Shown: positions 1-15,480, numbered from the stretch's first letter. The stretch: DNA of 64,000 bases from Phalacrocorax aristotelis (GCF_949628215.1 NC_134276.1:63284733-63348732), one strand, 5' to 3'. A program made the numbers and translations. Notes: generated by a model from the letters alone, not told the origin.

Positions 1-2304
1 GGACAAGTCTCACCAAGTTCTCTTTCAATTGCATTTTACAGTCATAGTCCCATTGTCCAAAGTTGCTTCTGTCTATAAAGCAACGATTAATTTATGTGCA
101 TTAAAAAAAAAAAAAAAGTGAAGGTAATCTTTAGGGTTATCAGGTATTTTTCCTGATATATATTGGGTTTTTCCGCTTTCTACTTATTGTATGCTTTTTA
201 CTGTTGACTTTAAGACTTACAAATACACGAAGTGCTATGCATGCTTTAATACTTTTCTCAATTTATAAACTTTTTTTAAAAAGGTCCTAATTAGTCTTGC
301 AAGGTAGCAATAATAACTTACCACTCATGTAGTTCTCTCGTTGGAAGAATTTCCAGGAAAATGACCATGATCTCTATTGTTTCTAAATATGCGTATTTGT
401 CCTTAAACATTTGTTTAGGGAATTAGGCCCTGCATTTGCCCCAGATAAGGTGGTTAATTATGAGTGTTCTAAATAATAACTGTCTTCAGGCACTCACCCA
501 CTGACTAATTTATAACTTAGCAGAGTGGAAAAATTATACTGTTTTGTTATATTATTGCAAGGTCTAAGTGTCAGTAATGATTTTTTCCTCCTTGAACTGT
601 CTGAGATCTTCTCTTAAGACTGGTCATGTTTGAAACAGAGAAATGAGTTCAGAGTTTGAAAAAAAAAAGGCAATCCAACCACTTGTATGCTCTGTGTCAT
701 ACCTGCATCTTTTCAGAAACCAGAATATTCTTTAGTGCTGCTTCCGTCAGTTACCTGCATTGGGTTTGCACCAGCAAAACAGGATGGGAGGGTTCTAGGG
801 CTTTTTGTGCCTTAACTACGGAAATGTGGATCATGATGCAGTCACTTACATTCAAGCATCAATGAGAATAAAATGCGTTGAACAACTCATAGGCTTCAGC
901 CTTGAGAAGCAAATAAAATTTGGGCTTTAATCTCACCTTCATTAAAGCTGATGTCAAAGTTTTTGCTGTCTGGAGTGGTACAGGCTGGCACAGAAAGAGG
1001 AAGTTTGGGACTGAAGGATGATGCCAAGGTCTGTGAGGGGTAAACAGGAAGTCTCAATCATGGAAAGAGAAGAGAAAAGGGGAAAAAAAAACACCTCAGA
1101 AAGCACAAAATGTTGTTTGCTTTGCAATACTTAACTGAATGAAGCTTGGAAGCTACAAATTTACTTGATCAAGGCAGAAAAAAAAAGAATGGAGAGGATG
1201 TCAAAACACATAAGCTGCAGCAGATCAGTGGATGTGCAGCTGCTGCAATTAAGCTCTTTAAAGGGCATGTGTTAAGTTGTAAAAGTTTGAAGTCAGAAAT
1301 GTTTATTTTGCACAGTTATTCATTGTGCTGGGCGATGAACACTTATAACACTGTGCAAACAAGTGCATTTTCTCAGCTGGTCCCAAACACTGACGTGAGT
1401 GCTGCGGGTGGTGAATTCCTTCATTGCCTGGGGTCTGTGGGAATAGGGGCTGAGCGTCCTGCCTGTTCTCTAAGCAGTGGAAACGGAGTATTTCTTGGTG
1501 TCACCAGCACAGTGACAGACTGAGTTCTTCTCCACATGCCTTAAGAGGAGACATTTCTTTCCTCTCCTTTCTGTCTGTGCTATATTCTATACCAAATTGC
1601 AGAGCAAAGTATGGTGCTGTAATGACATTTATCATAGTATATTTGTTGGGTATACACATATTACATTCAAATTACCTTAATAACTTTAATCAAGTCTGTA
1701 ACTGATGTAAAGCATTAAAGAATGCATTTAAAGCATTACTGCATGGTTTTTGTTCAAGTGTAAGTTGTAGAAAGGAGATTGAGGAGGAAGGCAGCATCAA
1801 AGTTAAATTCAAAGCTTGTTCACTAAGTGAACAACTCCTGATCTTCCAAATATTCCTCAGATGTTCCATTATAACTGTTGACAGTAGTGCCATTGCTTTT
1901 CTTGGGGTCATTTGTGAATTTGAAAGTATAGCAATGAAGCATAAAGTGTCAAGATGAAAACCAGGAGAGGAAAAATAGTGACCCCTTCTTTCAGCCCTCT
2001 GGCAAATACATATTTGCTATTGGATATACTGAGCACAGCACGAAAAGTCTCTCATGAGAACTTTGTGTGAGGAAATGCACCATGTCTGTCACTAAAAGAA
2101 AAGAAGAAACATGTCATTGCTCCAAGTGGTATTGATTAAAACAATAAGGATTTCCTGGTGCCAACAGTTGAAACAACTGTGTGAAAAGTAGTGAAGAGGT
2201 ATTACCGTATTGTTGCAGCTTTCTCAGGAATATTCCAAATAAACTGAAGGATTCCTGTCAATATTTGTATAAGGAAACGTGCTGCTGCCTGATTCGGAGG
2301 CACT

Positions 2305-2330
2305 TCACACACATACGCACGCACACACAC
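2305..2330. repeat. imperfect CA-rich simple repeat
   Basis: This is an alternating CA tract interrupted by T and G (CACA, CATA, CGCA units). It is followed about 40 bases later by a second short CA run that passes into an A11 tract. It is an ordinary microsatellite relic and explains the His/Thr-rich translations seen across it. Confidence 0.8.
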
Positions 2331-5300
2331 GCCCCCCTGCATGCAAAATTCTTGAGAAAGTTTATTACAACCACACACACAAAAAAAAAAAGACACACTC
2401 AGAGTTTGGTGCACTCTTTCTCATGCTAATATTTACAACATCGATCTCTTATTGTCGGTATTTGATCTACATTTCTCCCAGCTCCGGTCAATGGAAGGCA
2501 CAGCTGCTGAAGCCCCATATTGTGCAGGCAGTGTGCCTTTGTGTTCTGCAGCTGGGGAGTTCTCATGTCCACAATAGCAAGTCTGAGCACACTAAATTAG
2601 GAAAGATTATTGTTTCATTTATTGACTACACAAGTTTAAAACAGCAAGTATATCGTTTGTTTCATGTTTTATTTGTTAGGGTCATTTTCACCAAAAGCTG
2701 GGCACATGGACACAAATATAGGGCAGCTGTACTTCCAGCCACCCCAGTAGGAAGAAAATTACAAACATCATTGAAATGAAATTGGATGGTTGGTTGCTTT
2801 CATGAGGCACAGCCTCCCACCTGCCTTCTCCCAGCCATCCATTTGTGAAGACTGGCTGCAGGTTTTTTTTGTCTTTTTGCATCCAAGTTCCTTCCCGATA
2901 AAGTGTTTATCCTACTGTACAATTCGTTTTAAGCGAAGCTGGTTTTACGGTGGAAGGGAAGACAAGCAAGTTCAATTTTTGAGCTCAGTTCTCCAAATAT
3001 TTTTTTCATGGAATGGTCTGTAGAAAAAGGCAGGCAGCAGTTTTAGCTGGAAGCAAATATCACTTTGGAGTAACAAAAAAAAAAAAAAAGGAGGGGAGAA
3101 AAGGGAGAAAAAAAAAATCTATTTAACACTTTAGGATATAATGGTATTCAAATAATATATTTTTCTGCCATTTATTCAGTTGTGAAGGAACTCAGTGAAT
3201 AATAATAGCTGCTGTCAAAGATATTTATATTTAAGAGGGTCTTTATGTAAAATCATTTTTTTTTATCAGGAGTGATTTTTCTCCAGGAGAAGTCTGCCAT
3301 CTCCTAGCAACCGATATGGCTATCTTTTTTAACAGACGCTGCAGTAACAATGGGTGCCTAACCTTTATATGGAAGCATTTGCACATGTACAATCAGAACG
3401 CTTATGAATTCAAACCGAGTTGTTAAAGTGCTCCAAGGGAGACACTGGTTACCACTTTATCTACTATGCATCTCATCTACCCAAGATTTTATAATGGCAG
3501 CCATTTTAGCTGTAGCTGAGTACCTCCCAACGAGCTCCAAAACCAAATCTGCAAATCACCCACACCTTAACTTCCTTTTGTCTCACAGGAAATGAGGCGA
3601 CTCATTTCACTGTTTAAGTTTTATTTCCTTCTCTCCCTTTCTGATTGTATCGCTCCACTTGCAGAGCAGTAGCATCACTTAAACTTGCTAGGTAAAGAAT
3701 TCTTTAGATTTAGAAGTGTAAAAAATACAGCACAAAGACATCTGCACATGGATAATTAATTTTAAAGGTACATGACTACAGATGAAATATCTCTGACTAA
3801 GGGTAGGCTCTTCCACTTTCTCCACTTAGCTGCCTTTGGGCCATGCAGATTCAGAAGATTTGGACAAGGGGAATATCTGGCTAACTATGGCATGGCCACA
3901 CTTGTTTCAGTGATTCACACCTGCATGCCTGAAGTTTGGTCTGGATTGTGAACACCGCATAAAGCCAGGAATGAGCTCTGTGGAGGAAAAAAAAAAAAAA
4001 GAAAAAAGGCTGCAAAAAGAGTGTAAAAAGGCATGTGTGCGGTACCCCAGGAAATGTGAGGTCTAGCTTCCAGGAGCTCTCCAGGATGCCTCAGGTACTG
4101 CCCAAAGGCTGTTCTGGAACACATTTTGGTAAGGGGCCGTCCAAATTTCTGCTGATTTGCAGTAATAGAAACAACCAGCGGCTTGGAAAGAGGGAGCCAC
4201 AAACTGAGTGAATCTTTGGGACACGTACCTGATACGTGGCCTCTGTTCCTGCTCCGAAGCTGTTAACACCTTCTTAATATCTTGAACCATCCTTGAACAA
4301 AATACAGGAACAATGTTGGCAGCTAGCATGTTGCATGCATGTTGATGATGACAGGAGCAAATGAAACAAAGAGCCGTGTCACTCCCATCAACAGCATGAC
4401 TAAACCGATAGTTTCTTGTTTATGTGCCACAATGAGTAAACCAGATCCAAATCAGAAAGAAAATGAGGAGCAATTACAAGTAAATAAAATAAAACTTTAC
4501 CTTGAAAGCTCTTCCATCAATTAAGTACAGCTAAACATTGAACTGCAACACCCACACCCCCAAATCTGTAGCTCAGTCCCATATTTAGCAGATTCATAAG
4601 AAGCTATGACAAATCCCCAGGTGTGATGAGAAACAGGCCCTTCATTAAGCTTCCGCATTCTTCTCTGATCCCAGTTTATCCTCCTCCATTCTGCTACCAA
4701 TTCCAGTCAAAGGTGATGAGTCAGATTCACAGCCTAAAAATAAGTTCTTTTTTTTTTCATTTGTGGTTGACCCAAAATTTGGTTGAAAACAAAACCATCT
4801 TATATGTGCATTTTTTGGTCAAAATATTTAAAATCTGGGGAAGAAAATGGAAACCATCCATTGTGGAAGAGGTTTTGCTTTTGTGGATTACTAACGACAC
4901 TCTCTTTTTTCCATCTCAAGACTGATTTTTTTACAGTCAATCTGCTTTGTATTCCCTTTGCCTTTTCTCTAATTTTCAGTCAACTGCAAATTCTTTTTCT
5001 TCTGCATCCTTCCTTTAAGCCAGAATACAGCGCTTCTGTTTATCATTTTTGATACCTATCTGCAGGCATTTCCAAGCTGATTTAGTGTGGTCTCTGTTGT
5101 TGCCACAACATTCAATGTTTTCCGTTACTGATGCTCTCTCCTTCATTTCCACTGATAAATAAGACTATTGTGTTTGTTTGCCTACAACTTTGGGATCACA
5201 GTTTAGATGTTTCCCTATAACTTTATATATAACTTTCATCATACATAGATAGCTTTCATCAGAGAGGTTGGGTACTAGGTCAGTTGAGTGCCTTGAGGAT

Positions 5301-8300
5301 GTATCAATACACAGGTTTTGGAGACAGCAGTTCTTACTTTTAAAGTTCATTTTAACTTTAGAAGTTTTTACATAAATCCTTGCTGGAAAATATGTGTCCC
5401 AGAAAAAAAAAGATCCAAAACAAAAAACAAAACCAACCAAAAAAAAAAACACACAAGAGAAAACTGCAAGATCTTGATGTCAAAGAAGTAAATAGTAGCC
5501 AGCATTCTTTAGGAATGTGATGTGTCATTTGTGTGCTTAACCACAAATCTTTAATTTAGTCCTACTAAGAGAACTCATTAATATTAGATGAATTTCAATC
5601 ACTACATGAGTTATTGAATAATAAAACTAGTGAATAATTTGCAGTGGATAATTTACTTCAAAAGTGCATTTGACAAATCTAGCCTCTTTTTCTGTTTGTG
5701 GAATACCAACCAGTGCTGAGAGGCCTCTGTTTTGTAAGGACGTGAGATGAGAAAGGACGTCCTGGGTAATGGGGAGTAGGTACGACCTCCTGGGTAACAG
5801 CCCTCTGCCATTGCTGGCAACCACGTTGCATAATACCTGTTAGAAACTTAGCCAGTTTGATCTTAAAAGTAGTTAAGATGCTATCTTACTTCTCTGGCAA
5901 TTAGAAGCCTTCTAATTTTCCAGTCTAAGCTCACCCAAGACTATTTTTTTTTTTTAATCATTCTTGGATGAACTTTGGTTTTTCAGCTTTACTAGCTCTT
6001 TGTCTTCTCTAGTGTATAGTTGTTTCTCAGCATCTGGTTTGCTAAATTAAGCAAGCTTGATCTAAATCATCTTTCTATTCCCTGGACCATCCTAGGAACT
6101 CTTTACTCCATCTATTCAGATTTCTTACTTTTTTAATTGTTTGACTTAATTCAGCTGCCTTTTCTAACTTCAGAGACCAATCATGAGCAGCTGGTAAGTA
6201 TTTGATAATCAACAGTCAATGTTGATTGGTCTCAAGTATTGTTTTTATTCATAATCTTTCTGTAAGCTTTTTTTCCATTGTATCTTAGCTAAAATCTATT
6301 GATTTTACAGTATTCAGTAAGCTGAATCCAACTCATAATAAAAGAATAGAAAATGTCCCCTTGTTTTCTGTTTTGAAGGTATAATACTTGCAGAATTACC
6401 AGATGAGTAAAATTGGGTAATTTTAGACTCATTTAAAGATTTTTTTTTTCTTTACTGGGTCATACATGTCTTGCCTAGGGTTATTACTCTAGAAATCATC
6501 CTGTTTTATTACCAGTTTATGATGGGTGATGATTCAAAATATATACAGTCTACCTCCTATGTCTAGCCTGTCCTATGTCTATTAAAACTTCGTTTCCATC
6601 CTTCATGTTTTTCTTGTTACCTGCTATAAAATTGCTAGGCGGCAATGGCTGGATGAGTTATTCCTGACTGGTTTCAATAGTATTTTGGTTTTGCTTATAA
6701 AATTAACTTCTTTGCCCTGTTACTTGCATATGTAGCTACTCTATAATTAGCTGTTTCCTTTCCAGACATCCCAAGTGTCTCTACTCGATTTCAAGCTGAG
6801 TGAGTGCAGCACCTTGCAATAAAGGAGGAAAGAGCTGCAAAGGGGAAATGTGATTTCTAGTGGTGATCTTGCATCGGTAAATCACAGACCAAGGCATGGT
6901 TTGCATTTGCATATAAGGCCATAGGGCAGGAGAAGGTTGAGGTGCTAAGCTGCAAACATATGAAGGAGAGGAAAATGAGGCAGAAAGCAGTTGTGTTGGC
7001 TTACTATGCAACCTTTCTTGGATCTCTGAGTTGTTACTGATGTTGTCCTTGTTCTTTCTCTAGCTGTTTGCTAGAGGTGCTTGCTGAACCAAATGAGATT
7101 TTCTATATTTTATTAAAAAGGCAAAGCTGAGAAGATCATTAGTTCAGTTTTTCCTGTGTAATTGAACAAACAAGGTGCCACATACTATCAGTGATCAAGC
7201 AAGCTTTTGATGAAGGGAAGATGCAATTTTAAGAAAACTATTGTGCCAGCAAATGCCAAAGGTCAGACTCTGCAGGTGAGAAAATTGTTCCTTTTTCCCC
7301 GGCTGAAAGCAAGGGGAGAGCTGATCCTTCTTTCCTGTCTTGGGAACATTGCTGCACCAGAGCGTGTCTTCGTCCTTGGCCGGTGTACTGAGAGCTCCCC
7401 CTCCTGTTTCATTCTACTTCTAAGTGCTTGCAGATCTCACACCTCTAAATCACAAATTTCTGATGTCTTCCATTTTTTCTGCAGCATGGTGCACCAGCGC
7501 AGGGAACACTTTTCAGTGCCAGTTAAGTATATCTCCACAGGCTTAAGTTGTAAGCCTAACCTAAGAGCGTGGGAAGAAGGGGATGCTACCCAAGACTTTC
7601 AGGTACTATTCCACATGCAGCCACAGCTTTCCCATGTTTGACTTTGGGCTTATAGCATTGATCTTCCTTTTTCTGTTTTCTAACTGTAAGATGAAGACCA
7701 TAGAATTTGCTTCTGTAGGGAATTTCACAAAAAAGTTGGCAATTTTATTTTTAAAATTTCCCATAAATTTTTGGATGAATAAATAAATAATAAAAATAAA
7801 AAAGTTATTATATTTAAGAAATTTCACCAGATCAGATTCAAGGAGGATCACCATGGAACCCCATGGAAAAGTAATCAGAAAGTACTGAGGAGGAGCTGAG
7901 GAGGAGCAAGCTGTGACTATCAGGGAAAAGGATAGCAAAAAGGGTGGGTTCAAGGACCCCAAAAGGTTGCTAAAGGAGAAGAATTCCTAGCAATCATTTC
8001 AGTAATTTTTCATTTCCTTCAAGCAAAAGAGGATAGAGGACAGAAGATTCTGGAAATAACCTGCTGGTAAAGTGAAGTGATGAAAGAAACAGACGTGCGC
8101 TTCGTGGAACATTGTTCACTTTTGTGTGAGAAATGAGGGTTGCGCAGTTTGAATGTGACTAGAAGGAAAATCAGGATTAAATATCTGCAGACATATGTAA
8201 CACTCACTTGTGGTAAGACAACATAAGAATTTACAAAAATTCAAAGTGCTTCATCCAACGGAGAAGAATATTACATCTCTTTGTGACAGACAAAAAGAAA

Positions 8301-11300
8301 CAGATCAGAAAACGGAAAAAAAAAGGTAGCTACAGAGGTGCCACTGCTTATGACAGCTTTATTTATACAGACAGAATAAAGCTCCAGCCACTAGTTAATG
8401 CAACATTTAGACACTGCCCTTTAAAGCTAAAAGTTAGGCTGTTTAAAAAAAAAATCTCTACCATTCGATATGACATTTCACCATTTCTCCTTTCTTGCCT
8501 TTTGTATTTTACTTTCGTGTGTCCCTTTACCTTTTCCTTTTATTCACAAAGCTCCCTATTCTGCCTGCCTTTCACTGCTTTCCTGCTCCATTGCATCCTC
8601 TCTCCAGGTTTGTCTTCTGAATCAAATACTTCTATTCTGTTTTCTCACAGTAAACACATTTATTGAAAGAAAATAGAATTGAGACAGAAGGGAGGAGGCT
8701 ACAGTCACAAAATCTTGCCTCTGTCTGTAAGGTATTGAAGAAAGTGCATAAGAACGAATTTCCAAGAAATATAACCAGGGTTAATGATGTGTTGCCTTGT
8801 CTGATATTTTATTTTTCAAGTGTCCTTGCAATCCTTTTTTCCCTGATGAAGTTCTTCTGGAAAACTACTCAATTAATTCCTCATTGTGAGTGAGAAGACA
8901 AGATTTTTGTACACGATTTTTTTCTCAGTGAACTTTTGTGGAAGACAAGGAAACCTTAAAAAAGGAAATCGTTACCTATGTTTGAGGATTTTAGGCATAC
9001 GTATACATTTTAAAGAAACTTGTATGAACAAGAGTACATCCTGTCTGAGGGATGGCCTCCCTTAATCGTGTTTGCTTATATGGATTCATGTAGAGCAAGG
9101 AAAGAGTCAAGAGTTTTAATTCTTTTTTTCTTTTTTTTAAATTTCCAAACAGGCTCTCATTTTCCTGTGTACCCCTGCTGTACCATATTTCATAGCCTTG
9201 CAAGAGATCGAGGCAACCTTTGGAAAGCTGTGGGAATGGGTGGATTGCAAAACAAAGTTTTGGTGACATGAGAACTCAGCAAATCCTAGTCTGAGAGCTG
9301 AGATCGGGCGCCTGTGAACAAGCACCAATGTCTGGAAGGAAGCAGGGCCTCAGGAAGGATACGGTGAGGCTGAGGCTTGTAAAGCACATTGTGTCTAGAA
9401 CTGCAGTTGAGACATTTCATTGCTTTAAGATTGTGTTTCGGTTTTGTCTGCAGAAAGAAAGATTATACTTTTTTGCTTTAGGACTAATACTTCAGGCTTG
9501 ATAGTCCGTGTGAGTTTTGGGCTCCTTCATTGCTGTGAAGTAACTAAGATCTGAAGACGCCAGTGCATCCCAGGTGCTGGGGACCTTAAAGTCTCAGAGT
9601 CTTAAGAATGAAGGGTTTGCTTTAAAACAACCCTATTTAAGGATAATTTCAATAGTGAATTGCACAGCAAAAAGGTGTTCACATCCTCTGAATTGCCTGG
9701 CTTTTAGGTATTCTTCCCAGAGGAAGTGCTAGCACATTAACTACTACTCTCCTCTTACATAGTTCACCTTTTTCCTACAATCCAGACTACCCACAGGCAC
9801 CGCCAGCTCATGCACAAAAAGGAGTGTTTCTGGAGCCCACTGCTGCAAGATTGCATAATCGCTCATGTAATTTAGTCAGTGGGGACAGAAGAATGAGGCT
9901 CCTTCACTGCCATTGTGTGTAGCATATGCAGAGGAGTTATGGCTAAATAACAGCAGCAGCCGCCAATGAAGCATCTGTATTTGGCTGGCCACTCAAGTGG
10001 ACGAAAAGGAGGATTTTTTCCTACTTCTTCATTAACGTAAGCAATTATGTGTTGTCTGTGCTGATTGCTATGTACAGATTACAGATAACTCAGGGCAGAA
10101 AACTGTGAGAAGAAGGTAAGAGACTGTGTGAAACAGAGGGAGAAATATACTGAAAGGTAGCTTTGGGAGGATGAGAAAGAGGAAGGGGAAAGAGTGAGAT
10201 CATTACCCTGGAGATTAAAGAGCAATTCAAGACCTCTTCCTATCAGCCAAGATTAGGGTGGTAGGGGGAACGCTTTTATATGTTGCTGTTAATGTCTCTG
10301 CTTTTTTTGGTACATAATAATCATCCATACTATCTGATACAGACTAGGCAATAAACTTCCATGGTTTTAAAAGCCGTAACACAGGTGATGTAACAATGAC
10401 ATTTCTTTTCAACTTTGTGGTTTTTCATTTAAGGCAAATGACTAGAAATGTTGACCCTGTATAAGCTGATCCTGGCTCCTGGTTTCCGACTGCATACTTA
10501 CTGATACGAGGTCCAGTATGACGGACCAGCCCCAGCCACGTTTCACAGGGTGCGGTAGCAGTACATACTTAATAATTTCCTTTAGCAATAGTGTCATTTA
10601 CTTCCTAAAAACTTATTTTTATTCTTGCAATAGTCACTCTAAAAGTGCGTTTAGTTACTTTAAAAGTATCTCAAGTCACTTATCAGCAATCTCAGACCTA
10701 GGCAGATGAGCAGAACAATCCCTCCATGTTCCTCGAACTGGAATTCTTCGTACTGAGAGAAACGAATGACAATATTAGGCAGTTCAGTTAATATTTGACT
10801 ACTGTCTATGTTTTTTTACTGTAACTCTTTTTCTTGTCACGTGCCACTGTAAATCTGAATAGACATATATATTCTTGTAAAAATAAAACTTTAAAATTTC
10901 TAAAGTAAGCATCTAAAATAGAAAATGTTAAGCACTTGTTATGTATTCCATTTTACTTTCCCAATACAATTCCCAGTGAAAGAAAAAATTTGAACAGCTT
11001 TATTAATAAATGCCATAGTATTCCTGTGTCATGGGAACAATATATTCTTAAGCGCTCCATGCATCTGAAATTTGTCTCGATGTGGCCCATTTATTTTAAT
11101 TTGGGTCTGTCAGTGGAAAAAAAGAAGTAATTAAACTTGTGACTAGCATGGAGAAACATTTTACATCCTAACACTGTAGCTTGATACCCAGTAGTTTCTT
11201 TATATTTCTTCCAGTTGTCAGATCAAAGCCTCTCAAGTACTATAACTCAGCCATGCTTTGATTAATTACTTCACACAATGAATTTGCAAATTGTATTTCT

Positions 11301-13390
11301 GAAGTGATTTATGTACTTTTTAACTTCAATCACACATACCCTCCCCTCCCCATTTTGTTCTTTGGTTTGGGTTTTGGGGTTTTTTAAATTATTATTCCAA
11401 TCTTTATTCACTAATATAGTCAGTCCACACCTTGGAAGAATATTTTTGAAAAGTAACTGATGTTATTTTATGCTTAACAAATTGGTATAAACAGAAGTTT
11501 CCAGTAAAGAACGAAATCTTACCTGAACAGTGCCATCAAACAGAACTATAAGAATAATGTAAATTGCAGTCACCCACCAGCAGTCCTCATCAGGTCTTCA
11601 GCCTCAGTGCTTTGTACAAATATATGAAGTCCCTCCCTAAAAATTCCCAGCTGCAGGTTTTGACTCGGCTGGGGTTTTGTTCAAGATAGGGCTACTGGAA
11701 TAGCTGAGCTAAGGCAACCTTTAAAATACATGTTCAAACCAAACATTTGGTTACTGTAGTTAGACGTTGGTAAATAGTATTTAGGGAAGTAATAACTTGC
11801 CTGCACCAGTGATGTGCTTGTCTGGGCAAAGTTTAATATTTACATTTGTGGTTTCATTGTACAGTCTCACATGACATACTGCTGTTCATGTTCAATCCAT
11901 TTGCATTACATAGTGGTATCTAATCTCTGTTTAGTGGTATTGTGTTTATAGAAATAAATATCCATGCCTTCCCCATGACTTGATCTGACAAGCTTCTGAA
12001 GGAGTGCTATGAGGTTATTTCTCTCATTACCCCTATCTGATATCCTTAGCTCTGAATATTTGAACAGGGCACCCATTTGCACTCTTTAGAAGTCATTTTC
12101 ATCTAGCTGCTGCTTTGTTTTTTATTCAGGTACGACCAAACAAGGACATGTGGGTGGAGGTAAAGGACAGTAGTAGGGTCCTGATAGCAGATGTGTGACT
12201 GGGATGCTGTCCCAAATACTCCTGTTCCTTCTTACAGCTGCAATGTAATTGTTTTGTCCATCCATATAAGAAACTGCAAAAAGTGAAATGGGCTGAAGCC
12301 TTGCAGATCCCAAGTATTCATTCACTCCCTGGCTATCTTTTGAAGTACGCTGATAGCTCTCTGACAGACAAAACCGAGCTATGGTTTGGGGGATAGGCCA
12401 CTTTGAAGAACCGTCATCATAGGACAAATAGTCAAGATTTCAATAAATTTGGTTATTTGATGCTCCTGGTAAGATCTGCACTCTCAAACAACCCAAATGC
12501 CTTCACACCATTCCCCAGGGCCTGCAACAACTTCCTTAGTATGTGACATATAACTTCTCTGCTGCTGGACAGAAGTGTTGGTCTCACAATATTTGGAACT
12601 CTTTGAAGTAGAAAAAAAACATGCACGCAAAAAATATTGTGTTCTAGGGCAACTAAAATGGGGCAGAGGGGAGACCCATAGGAAATGCCATCCAGTGTGG
12701 ATGGGCCCAGTCTGCTCTAGGTGGGGGCAGACAAGTAATGTATGTGAAGGCATGCTACAGCACCTGCGCAGAGGTGAACTGTCGTTCCCTGGGTCAGATG
12801 CACTTAGTCATGTAGATATAGCACAGTCAGGACAAGCTGTCTCGCCCAGAGTCGTGTCTCCAAAGACAGCTCGTAGTGGAGGCCTGAGGTAATGGGTATG
12901 CATTTTAATCAAATTTAGAGTGATAATTCTGCTTATGTGCCTTCCCTGTCCTAGCTTGCCTGTGCTTTCTACCTTCAATTTTAAATAGACACATCACTTA
13001 TGGGTCTGATCTTGGACATAGGTAGAGACAGGTGTATTTCTGTTTGTCAGGAAACATTTTTCAGATAAATTTTCCTGGTCTTTCTGAAACTGTGATATTC
13101 CAAAATTTTGTAGGTGTTTTAGAAGATGGAAACCTTTTATGAGTCCTGTACAAATTTCCTATTATATTGATATTTTTGCTACTGAAATGCTAATTTCACC
13201 TGAAAATGGCAAGTGAGCTTGGACGACTGATAAGAAGGGTACATGTATTGGAATACCCTTTACAGACTGCTTAATCTGGTCACTAAAACGTAAGCAGAGG
13301 AATTACAGTTTCAGTAGCAAAAATATCCTTATAATGGGAAACTTGCCAAACTTCATTTTAACAGTAATATGGGCTCAGCCCCTGCACAGC

Positions 13391-13500
13391 TGCACAATAT
13401 CACTATAAGATAGGGCATAGCATTGCCTACATTTTTTAAAAAGCAAACCCAGCTGACTCAGACTGAATGCCCGTGGTCATAGAAAGGAACCTATGTGTGC
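13391..13500 (+). repeat. possible ancient MIR/CORE-SINE-like remnant
   Basis: The order of motifs resembles the 3' half of MIR-type SINEs: a 'cactataagatagg' block, a run corresponding to the 'cattttacag' area but decayed to T and A tracts, then a segment like 'gcccgtggtcatag', which parallels the 'gcccaaggtcacac' box of that family. Divergence is high and I cannot align it here. Chance resemblance is a real alternative. Confidence 0.25.
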
Positions 13501-15480
13501 AATATGTTTTCCCATGACTCTCCTGAAGGATACAAAAAATACAGATAACAAGATTGTTTCTATTGCTAGATCCCAAATCAAGAAATAAGAATGTCTGCAA
13601 GCTAAGTGCCAGCTTTACATTAAATAATAGTCATAGGAAGGATCCTTAAAAATGGATAGGTTGATTTTCACATTGGGGCCATTATGAAAATTCTCTCTTT
13701 ATGAAAAGAAAATTAGTGTCTCCATTTCTGGGTTGAGACTGGAGAAACCAGTGGACCTAGCATAGCAATAAGGCATTTTAGAATGCTTATTATTAGGATA
13801 TAAATGTGTCTTGGGTATCGAAACAGGAAATCCAAGTGTGACGTTCTTCAGCCACGTAACAAGTATGTCAAAAGACTGCTATCATTGTAGAATAAATCAA
13901 AGTAAATAGCACATTCCTGGAAGGACCTCATGTTTCTTAAAGTAGAATTCATTAGTCTTGTGGGTTTTTTTCACCATGTTTATACATATCTATGATAAGC
14001 TTTGTAAAAGATCTGCTGAGATACTTGAAATGTACTTCCTTATAAATAAAAATTTTAAAGTTCAAAGATAATGATTTCTCTGTATCTGTTATTATCTCTC
14101 TGTGTGTAAATTCCTCTCTTGCTTGTTAAATATTGTCAAATCTACCTAAACGTATTTTGTTTTCTCACCCTAGTACCCCCAATAGCCTGGTAGACATTTT
14201 GCGATAGTTTATAGTTTAGCACTTCCTATAATTTATGTTGTTATCCCCTTTCCGTTTGCATGTTGCTTCTTAATAAAGGAAGTATTTTACTAAATGAAGA
14301 AAAAACCCACCCCGAAACAAAGACTATACACTAACACCCCATATCTCCATATGTAATTCATAATGATGTTTGATCTAGAAAAATAAAAGAATACACACAG
14401 GAAAACATTGATATGGCCTTTCACATTAAAGTCAGTAATTATTGTTGCTTGTATTGACATTGGAACTGACATTAAGACTTGGATTCAAAGAATACATGTC
14501 TTCAGTTTTACCGGTTACAGTCCTTTTCCTGCAAAAGAGGTGTAAGCTCAACTTCTACACATCCTGGTTTGTCTCATGACTGTAGCATGTAAGGTTAAAT
14601 GCATGTGTAAACCTCTGGAGACCGATTCCTTGATGGTGAGGATGTCTTTTGACAATTTTCAGTATGTAAAATTAAGCTCTTGCATCAATCTTCTCCAAAC
14701 TGGAGCATGTTAAACCCAAATTAGAGCTAGCCATCTCCAACATATAATAACAATCTGTTGAATTAATAGATGTTTATCCTCTTCAATAAAATTTTATTTC
14801 TTATCTTCCCATCAGAAGAAAGTCTTATGGGATGCCTGTTATCTTAGTGTTTGGTTTGGTGTGTTTGTTTGTTTTTTTTCAATAAAACTAGATGCTATTT
14901 CTTTTGAATAACCTAGTTGGCTTTCTTTTTTAGTTTGGCCTTTCACATGCTTTCCTTCCCCAATACCTTCCCAACACTCCCACCTCTGCAATTGCCACCT
15001 CATTGTCTGTAGGAGCAAATCAGTAGGCTGGAGAATTAAGACCAGTTTCTTTATTTCAGTAGCAACATCCAAACAAGAAGTGGCTTCCACACTTTTGCCA
15101 GCACAGCTATCAAACCTGACATATGTGGGAAATCATCTATTTTTACATACAAGGAATCTCAATTGGCTTAAATGGGCACAGTGCTGCTGAATGATTCTGT
15201 GCTGATTTAGACAAGCTGAGTGAGGATTTGGCTGTTCTTATCTGAAAGAAGAAAACGGATTTAAAACTCAAAAATATGAGCACATACTTATTTGTGCTGA
15301 ACACGGTTTTTTATAATGAGTTTCCACAATTCTGGAGAAAGGTTTGTTGGCTGCCCCCCCCAGCTTTAAGTGCACTTGAATACCAGCGGAAAAAGTCTCA
15401 GGCCTTGACAGAGGAAGCAACTTATTGACAAAACAACTCTTCTCTGAAGGACCAGAGAAAATAACCCTGGAACATCTGGT

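Larger units (their letters stand above)
1..15480. other. non-coding region, no supported gene
   Basis: This AT-rich stretch holds no frame I would call a gene. Its open frames are short, lie on both strands and lack coherent splice signals. The longest, at 2279-2779 (+), begins in an imperfect CA tract and looks like chance. Visible low-complexity pieces are an A15 run at 103-117, imperfect CA/CGCA repeats at 2305-2330 and about 2371-2395, an A-rich tract at 3075-3117, and scattered T and A runs. A weak MIR-like stretch near 13.4 kb is listed separately. It is most likely intergenic or a large intron. Confidence 0.7.

Noticed and set aside
2279..2779. Longest open frame of the window (166 codons, plus strand)
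   Set aside because: It begins with TTG or CTG-type codons in a CA repeat that yields a His/Thr tract. No initiator context, splice sites or domain are visible, and other frames over the same DNA are also open.
7207..7641. 144-codon plus-strand frame
   Set aside because: An ATG is present, but there are no flanking splice or promoter signals and no domain, and the composition is typical of random AT-rich DNA.
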